Origin: CALMEC01 sp031376485
GTDB taxonomy: Bacteria > Actinomycetota > Thermoleophilia > Miltoncostaeales > Miltoncostaeaceae
Assembly: GCA_031376485.1 (NCBI GenBank)
Contig: JANMDV010000255.1
Coordinates: forward strand, 1 to 8,616
DNA length: 8,616 nt
Direction: 5' to 3'
Of this stretch, positions 4,962 to 8,616 are shown piece by piece. A model generated the notes under the pieces. That model was given only the letters and a program-made list of their open reading frames with translations. It did not search any database and was not told where the DNA came from. How positions within the stretch are numbered: the stretch's first letter is position 1; each line of letters opens with the position of its first letter. A program made the position numbers and the translations under genes.

Positions 4962-6926
4962 CTACTCCTCGTCCTTCGCCCGGGCGGCGTTCGCCATGTC
5001 GGAGATCACGGACACGACGTCCTCGTTGGCGAGCGTCGTGACGTCACCCAGTTGCCGCGCCTCGCTGATGTCGCGCAGCAGGCGCCGCATGATCTTGCCC
5101 GACCGCGTCTTGGGCAGGTCATCGGTCAGCACGATGGAGGCGGGACGGGCGATCGCGCCGATCTTCTTGGCGACGTGTTGGCGAAGCTCCTGGATGAGCG
5201 CCTCGTCACCGACGATGCCGCTCTTGAGCGTCACAAACGCGGCGATCGCCTGCCCGGTTGTCGCGTCGGCGCGACCCACCACCGCGGCCTCGGCCACGGA
5301 CGTGTGATCGACCAGCGCGCTTTCGATCTCGATCGTCGAGAGCCGATGGCCCGACACGTTCATCACGTCGTCGATGCGGCCGAGCAGCCAGTAGTAGCCC
5401 TCGCTGTCGCGTCGCGCGCCGTCTCCCGCCAGGTACTTGCCCGGGTATGTGCTCCAGTAGGTCGAGACGTACCGGTCGTCGTCGCCCCACAGTGTGCGCA
5501 TCATCGCCGGCCAGGGCTCGGTCAGGACCAGGTAGCCGCCCTCGCCCAAGGGAACGCTCTCGCCGGCCTCGTTGACCACGTCTGCTTGCACTCCTGGGAA
5601 GGGAAACGTCGCGGACCCGGGTTTGAGCGGCGTCAACCCCGGCAGCGGTGTGATCATGATCATCCCGGTCTCGGTCTGCCACCACGTGTCGACAACCGGA
5701 CAGCGACCGCCGCCGATGTGCGTGTGGTACCAGACCCAGGCTTCCGGGTTGATCGGCTCACCGACCGACCCCAGCAGGCGCAGTGAGGACAGGTCGTGCT
5801 TCTCGACGTACTCGACGCCCCACTTCATGAATGTGCGGATCGCGGTCGGGGCGGTGTAGAGGATGGTCGCCTTGTACCGCTCGGCGATATCCCACAGGCG
5901 GTCCTTGTCGGGGGTGCCGGGCGCGCCCTCGTAGATGATCCCGGTGACGCCGTTGGCGAGCGGGCCGTACACGATGTAGCTGTGGCCGGTGACCCAGCCG
6001 ATGTCGGCTGCGCACCAGTAGACGTCGTCCTCGCGGATGTCGAAGATCTCGCGGTGGGTGGTGGCGCAGCCGACCAGGTAGCCGCCGGTGGTGTGCAGGA
6101 TGCCCTTGGGCTTGCCGGTGGTGCCGCTCGTGTAGAGCACGTACAGCGGGTCTTCGGCGTCCATCGGCTCAGGGACGCATTGGCTCGGTGCGTCGGCGAC
6201 GAGTTCGTGGTACCACCTGTCGCGTCCGTCCACCCAGCCGACGTCGTTGCCGGTGCGGCGCACGACGATGGCCGTCGTGACGGCCGGGCAGTTTGCCATC
6301 GCGTCGTCGGCGTTCTTCTTGAGCGGCACGATCTTGCCGTTGCGCCACCCCTCGTCCTGGGTGATGACGGCCTTGCACCCGAAGTCGATGATGCGATCGC
6401 CGAGCGCCTCCGCGCTGAACCCGCCGAACACGACGGTGTGCGGGGCGCCGATGCGGGCGCACGCGAGCATTGCGACCGGAAGCTCGGGGACCATCCCCAT
6501 GTAGATGGCGACGGCGTCACCCTTGCCGATGCCGGCGTCGCGCATCGCGTTGGCGAGCTTGCAGACGCGCTCATGCAGGTCGCGGTAGGTCAGGGTCGCG
6601 GTTTCGCCCGGCTCACCTTCCCAGTGATAGGCGACCTTGTCGCCCCGCGCCGCCAGATGGCGGTCCAGGCAGTTGACCGACACGTTGAGCTTCCCGCCGA
6701 TGAACCATTTGAAGAACGGCGCGCCGGAGCGGTCGAGCACCTGTGTCCAGGGTTCGATCCAGTCGAGCTGTTGGGCCTGCTCGGCCCAGTACCCCTCCAG
6801 GTCGGACCGGCCACGCTCGTAGACATCCGAGTCGGTGATGCGCGCTGCGGCGACGAATGCTTCGGACGGCGCGAAGACGCGGTCCTCCACCTGAAGCGCT
6901 GAGATCGTCGGGCCCTGGTCGCTCAT
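4962..6926 (-). CDS. acsA: Acetyl-CoA synthetase (AMP-forming)
   Basis: This 654-aa cytoplasmic enzyme, full length for the family, converts acetate, ATP and CoA to acetyl-CoA, AMP and pyrophosphate through an acetyl-adenylate. It feeds acetate into the TCA/glyoxylate pathways. The ACS N-terminal domain (about 30-90, including YWAEQAQQLDW) precedes the AMP-binding domain. Key motifs are the P-loop YTSGTTGKPKG (265-275), VTGHSYIVYGPL (312-323), the acetate-pocket motif WWQTETG (415-421), GDGARRD (501-507), and the hinge/A8 region GRIDDVMNVSGHRLS (516-530). The catalytic lysine K611 sits in PKTRSGKIMRR (605-615), the site that is reversibly acetylated by Pat/sirtuin-type systems in other bacteria. 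The ATG at 6926 has GGAGGA (minus strand, 6941-6936) nine bases upstream, so unlike its neighbours it is a leadered gene. The reading frame is intact with no missing key residue. It is divergent from the PH-domain gene. Confidence 0.97.
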   Translation of the reverse strand: MSDQGPTISALQVEDRVFAPSEAFVAAARITDSDVYERGRSDLEGYWAEQAQQLDWIEPWTQVLDRSGAPFFKWFIGGKLNVSVNCLDRHLAARGDKVAYHWEGEPGETATLTYRDLHERVCKLANAMRDAGIGKGDAVAIYMGMVPELPVAMLACARIGAPHTVVFGGFSAEALGDRIIDFGCKAVITQDEGWRNGKIVPLKKNADDAMANCPAVTTAIVVRRTGNDVGWVDGRDRWYHELVADAPSQCVPEPMDAEDPLYVLYTSGTTGKPKGILHTTGGYLVGCATTHREIFDIREDDVYWCAADIGWVTGHSYIVYGPLANGVTGIIYEGAPGTPDKDRLWDIAERYKATILYTAPTAIRTFMKWGVEYVEKHDLSSLRLLGSVGEPINPEAWVWYHTHIGGGRCPVVDTWWQTETGMIMITPLPGLTPLKPGSATFPFPGVQADVVNEAGESVPLGEGGYLVLTEPWPAMMRTLWGDDDRYVSTYWSTYPGKYLAGDGARRDSEGYYWLLGRIDDVMNVSGHRLSTIEIESALVDHTSVAEAAVVGRADATTGQAIAAFVTLKSGIVGDEALIQELRQHVAKKIGAIARPASIVLTDDLPKTRSGKIMRRLLRDISEARQLGDVTTLANEDVVSVISDMANAARAKDEE

Positions 6927-6951
6927 ATTCGGTTGTCCTCCATCGGTGTCT

Positions 6952-6965
6952 GCATCGCGATGCTA
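6952..6965 (-). promoter_or_regulatory. Putative acs -10 box overlapping a 12-bp palindrome
   Basis: TAGCAT (minus strand, 6965-6960) is a TAnnnT hexamer that would start transcription near 6953, leaving a leader of about 27 nt containing the GGAGGA ribosome-binding site. The perfect palindrome GCATCGCGATGC (6952-6963) overlaps the hexamer and the predicted start, where a repressor would block initiation. No -35 match is visible at the standard distance, so an activator may be needed. Both roles are inferred from position. Confidence 0.42.
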
Positions 6966-7067
6966 CCCGTGGGGCATCCCAGCCGCTGCCTGGCGTTGCG
7001 TCCGTCGGTCCGGTACCGCAACGGCCGCCTGGCGCGACGTGCCGCGGGTGGCGTCCTCGCCTGGTTG

Positions 7068-7079
7068 TACCCTCTTCGC
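7068..7079 (+). promoter_or_regulatory. Leaderless promoter of the PH-domain gene
   Basis: TACCCT (7068-7073) matches TAnnnT and is followed by six bases (CTTCGC) and then the GTG at 7080, so transcription probably begins on the start codon itself. No Shine-Dalgarno sequence precedes the GTG. This also argues against the longer frame opening at 6933. Confidence 0.55.
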
Positions 7080-7586
7080 GTGGAACTGAATCAGAACGAG
7101 CAACTCATCTGGCGTGGACATCCGTCGGGCCGGTCATCGTTGGTGTACTTCCTCAAATGGGGGTTCTTGGCGCTCCTTCCGGTCTCGATCGCGGGGCTCC
7201 TGAAGCTCGGCGACCGCGGGACGGGGATCGATTACTGGAAGTGGGTCGCGATCTCCATCGCGCTGCTGGTGATCGTGGTGGTGATCGACGTGGTGCGCCG
7301 GGCGCTCATCGACTACGTCGTGACCGATCAACGCCTCAGAATCCGTCGCGGCATCCTGACCCGCCGGGAACAGTCGGCGTCGATCGAGCGGGTGCAGAAC
7401 ATCAACACGACCCGCACGCTCCTTGACCGCATGTTGCGGATCGGCGACATCGACTTCGACACCGCAGGGGCAGAGGCGGTCGAGGCGAGCTTCAGCTTTG
7501 CGGGCGTTGCGCGTCCGCTCGAGCTCGTTCGGTTGTTCGAGCGTCACGTGGCGCTGCAACGAAATCTCCCGCCGACGCGTCAATAG
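7080..7586 (+). CDS. Bacterial PH-domain (YdbS/bPH2-type) membrane protein
   Basis: This 168-aa protein starts with the family-typical motif ELNQNEQLIWRGHPSGRSS (2-20). Two membrane segments follow (about 24-42 and 55-77), then a bacterial PH domain (about 79-150). The PH domain contains YVVTDQRLRIRRGILTRREQSASIERVQNINTTRTLLDRMLRIGDIDFDTAG, the conserved pattern of this group in which an Ile-rich helix packs on the sheet. Function is not established; related YdbS/YdbT proteins are linked to membrane or envelope stress. The GTG at 7080 is chosen over the ATG at 6933 because the first 49 codons of the longer frame are Arg-rich, overlap the acs promoter region and lack a family match. A TACCCT box lies six bases upstream. 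Its last 95 bases overlap the convergent PAP2 gene. Confidence 0.85.
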   Translation: MELNQNEQLIWRGHPSGRSSLVYFLKWGFLALLPVSIAGLLKLGDRGTGIDYWKWVAISIALLVIVVVIDVVRRALIDYVVTDQRLRIRRGILTRREQSASIERVQNINTTRTLLDRMLRIGDIDFDTAGAEAVEASFSFAGVARPLELVRLFERHVALQRNLPPTRQ

Positions 7587-8379
7587 CGTCGCCCGGACGG
7601 TGGTGGAGAGCTCGACCGGGCCTGATCATCAGCTGCCCCGGTGGGCTCGCCCAGCGGACGATGGCGGCTGCGGGCAGCACCACGGCCAATCCGCCGACGA
7701 TGTCGAGCAGGTAATGGTTGCCGGTCACGACGATCGACGTCGCGACGAGGATCGGATAGGCGAGGCCGAGCGCGCGAGTCCATGGGGATCGGGTCAGCCG
7801 CCAGAGTGCCCACGCAACGACGGGGGCCAGCCCGACGTGAAGGCTCGGCATCGCCGCGACCGGGTTGTAGAACGCCTGGATGAACGGGCTCTCCAGGTCC
7901 ACGAACGTCTGGCGGCTGACGGTGTCAGACGCCAACCCGGCCAACCGCGGCGGCGCGACCGGTTGCAGCGCGTACCAGACCAGCCCGCCGCACCACGACA
8001 GGATCGCCAGATTGCGCAGGAACGGGTAGGCGGCGCGCCGATACCGAAACACCAGGATCAACGTCAGGGGCAGCACGATCACCTGGCTGACGGGGTAGAA
8101 CAGGTTCCAGAACGGCATCGCCAGGTGGTTGTCGCCGAAGAACCGTTGCAGGCCCGGCTCGACGAGGATGCCCAACCGCTCCTCAAGCGCGATCAGATCG
8201 GCGGCGTTGGCCCGCCCTTCGGCGAGCGTGCCCCCGAAGAGCCCGCGAACCAGCGTGTAGACCCCATACGCGCCAAGCGCGATCGCCCCTTCGCGCCGAC
8301 CGCTGCCAAGCGACCGTGCGACCCGGCCAAGGGCGTCACCCAATCGCACGAAGGTGCCCATCGCGAGCGAGGCTAACAC
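7492..8379 (-). CDS. PAP2-superfamily membrane phosphatase/phosphotransferase (Aur1/Ipt1-like PAP2_3 type)
   Basis: This 295-aa polytopic membrane protein has about six hydrophobic segments (near 33-50, 92-112, 120-138, 182-195, 203-219 and 224-244). The acid-phosphatase signatures are present: PSLHVG (178-183, His181) and GNHYLLDIVGG (220-230, His222 and Asp226). ALQPVAPPRL (137-146) is the loop typical of the PAP2_3/inositol-phosphotransferase branch. The classical first motif KxxxxxxRP is absent, as is usual in that branch. The enzyme probably acts on a lipid or polyprenyl phosphate at the outer membrane face; the substrate is unknown. The start is uncertain. GTG at 8379 has a TTA second codon, lies two bases before a mini-ORF stop, and has GGGCGG nearby. 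ATG at 8361, six codons later, lacks a ribosome-binding site. The last 50 residues are hydrophilic and partly antisense to the convergent PH-domain gene. Confidence 0.88.
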   Translation of the reverse strand: MLASLAMGTFVRLGDALGRVARSLGSGRREGAIALGAYGVYTLVRGLFGGTLAEGRANAADLIALEERLGILVEPGLQRFFGDNHLAMPFWNLFYPVSQVIVLPLTLILVFRYRRAAYPFLRNLAILSWCGGLVWYALQPVAPPRLAGLASDTVSRQTFVDLESPFIQAFYNPVAAMPSLHVGLAPVVAWALWRLTRSPWTRALGLAYPILVATSIVVTGNHYLLDIVGGLAVVLPAAAIVRWASPPGQLMIRPGRALHHRPGDAIDASAGDFVAAPRDARTTERARADAQRPQS

Positions 8380-8411
8380 CCGCCCGGAAACCCTGCCCGC
8401 CGCCTGGGCAT
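8373..8411 (-). CDS. Possible 12-codon leader peptide upstream of the PAP2 gene
   Basis: An ATG at 8411 opens a 12-residue frame, MPRRRAGFPGGC, which is Arg-rich. It ends at the TAG at 8375-8373, immediately overlapping the GTG (8379-8377) proposed for the PAP2 gene. TACCCT (minus strand, 8426-8421) sits nine bases before the ATG, so the mRNA would have only 2-3 bases ahead of it. Ribosomes loading on this leaderless ATG could re-initiate at the GTG. A real role is inferred; the frame is short enough to arise by chance. Confidence 0.35.
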   Translation of the reverse strand: MPRRRAGFPGGC

Positions 8412-8420
8412 CGTTAACGT

Positions 8421-8426
8421 AGGGTA
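8421..8426 (-). promoter_or_regulatory. Putative -10 box for the PAP2 transcript
   Basis: TACCCT on the minus strand fits TAnnnT and predicts a transcription start near 8414, 35 bases before the PAP2 GTG. The overlapping plus-strand reading TAGGGT (8420-8425) also fits TAnnnT, so the direction is ambiguous. No clear -35 hexamer is seen. Confidence 0.4.
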
Positions 8427-8430
8427 AAGA

Positions 8431-8441
8431 GTGTCAGACAC
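8431..8441. repeat. 11-bp inverted repeat GTGTCAGACAC
   Basis: Two 5-bp arms, GTGTC and GACAC, flank a single A in the divergent region between the PAP2 gene and the glycosylase gene. It lies just upstream of the putative PAP2 -10 box, where an operator could sit. It could equally be a dispersed short repeat. Confidence 0.35.
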
Positions 8442-8537
8442 GAATGTATCGAGAACCGTTTGCCCAGGCGGTATTGCGGGGTGCGAAACGACCCTTCCGT
8501 ACACGCCGTGCCGCGGCCTCCGGGCGGCGCGTTCGTG

Positions 8538-8553
8538 TGGCATTCTGGCCGCG
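8538..8553 (+). promoter_or_regulatory. Leaderless extended -10 promoter of the glycosylase gene
   Basis: TGGCATTCT (8538-8546) is an extended -10 (TGn plus CATTCT). Seven bases follow and then the GTG at 8554. The 19-mer from the TG through the GTG differs at only two positions from the one at 2714-2732. No Shine-Dalgarno sequence is present. Confidence 0.58.
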
Positions 8554-8616
8554 GTGAACGATCTTTTCCGGGGCGCCGACGGCGTCCTTCGATGCGGGTG
8601 GGGCACCTCGTCGCCG
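8554..8616 (+). CDS. tag: DNA-3-methyladenine glycosylase I, N-terminal fragment (cut by the window edge)
   Basis: Only the first 21 codons are in the window: MNDLFRGADGVLRCGWGTSSP. The RCGW block followed by a Ser/Pro pair matches the N-terminus of Tag-type glycosylases. In E. coli Tag the Cys of the same RCGW block is a ligand of the structural zinc. The short preceding segment GxDGVLRC is, from memory, common in actinobacterial homologues. Tag removes 3-methyladenine from alkylated DNA to begin base-excision repair. GTG at 8554 is chosen because a leaderless extended -10 promoter lies seven bases upstream. The frame is also open back to GTG 8431, but that extra 41 residues is unlike the family and contains the promoter. 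With 21 residues visible, the call rests on a short motif. Confidence 0.68.
   Translation, partial: MNDLFRGADGVLRCGWGTSSP

Noticed and set aside
5796..6902. 368-aa plus-strand open frame opposite acsA
   Set aside because: Its composition is dominated by Val, Ala, Asp, Gly and Arg as expected from the complement of a high-GC3 gene. acsA is unambiguous on the other strand.
6933..7079. 49-residue N-terminal extension of the PH-domain protein from ATG 6933
   Set aside because: The extension is Arg-rich, overlaps the acs ribosome-binding site and promoter, and precedes the family N-terminal motif. A TACCCT box supports GTG 7080.
7423..8376. 317-aa plus-strand open frame opposite the PAP2 gene
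   Set aside because: It is Arg/Gln/Asp-rich without domains. The minus strand carries the PSLH and GNHxxxD phosphatase motifs.
8431..8553. In-frame 41-residue upstream extension of the glycosylase from GTG 8431, with TAGGGT just before it
   Set aside because: The sequence is unlike Tag N-termini and contains the extended -10 that fits GTG 8554. The TAGGGT hexamer is only five bases from that GTG.
1..8616. CRISPR array, insertion sequence, prophage or toxin-antitoxin locus
   Set aside because: I saw no regularly spaced repeats, transposase or integrase motifs, terminal inverted repeats or recognisable toxin/antitoxin pair anywhere in the window.

Overview
The window is a high-GC chromosomal segment. 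It most resembles an actinobacterium, and I would guess a Thermoleophilia/Solirubrobacterales-type lineage. The reasons are a very strong G/C bias at third codon positions (long antisense shadow frames run under every real gene), GTG starts, an actinobacterial-length exopolyphosphatase, and several genes that start 6-7 bases after a TAnnnT-like -10 box with no Shine-Dalgarno sequence, as leaderless genes do. The taxonomic guess is inference only. I see no insertion sequence, phage gene, CRISPR array or toxin-antitoxin pair. This looks like ordinary core-genome territory with several uncharacterised small genes.

Layout, left to right. A TVP38/TMEM64 (VTT-domain) membrane protein gene lies on the minus strand (47-1006), followed by about 215 bases without a gene. 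Next is a minus-strand operon of three uncharacterised genes: a 331-aa protein with an NHFDEDG motif (2673-1678), a 76-aa protein (1664-1434), and a 71-aa CxxC/CxxC zinc-finger-like protein (1437-1222). Its promoter is back to back with a plus-strand unit. That unit encodes a one-pass membrane protein with a probable coiled coil (2730-3062), which overlaps by 4 nt a Ppx/GppA phosphatase (3059-3979). An unrecognised 91-aa protein (4001-4276) and tRNA-Leu(UAA) (4293-4375) follow on the same strand.

The middle of the window carries, on the minus strand, a histone-like HU gene with its own promoter and a clear rho-independent terminator (4743-4465), and a full-length AMP-forming acetyl-CoA synthetase (6926-4962). 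Divergent from the synthetase is a bacterial PH-domain membrane protein (7080-7586). It converges on, and overlaps by 95 bp, a PAP2-type membrane phosphatase/phosphotransferase (8379-7492). The right edge holds the first 21 codons of a probable DNA-3-methyladenine glycosylase I (8554 to the edge).

The genes do not form one pathway. Broad themes are acetate activation, polyphosphate or (p)ppGpp turnover, membrane lipid or envelope functions, nucleoid structure and base-excision repair. The most interesting structure is regulatory. It comprises repeated leaderless-start signatures (two 19-mers differing at only two positions), a tiny upstream ORF whose stop overlaps the PAP2 start, inverted repeats in the hup promoter, a 12-bp palindrome at the acs promoter, and a TTA codon in ppx about 740 bp upstream of the tRNA that reads it.
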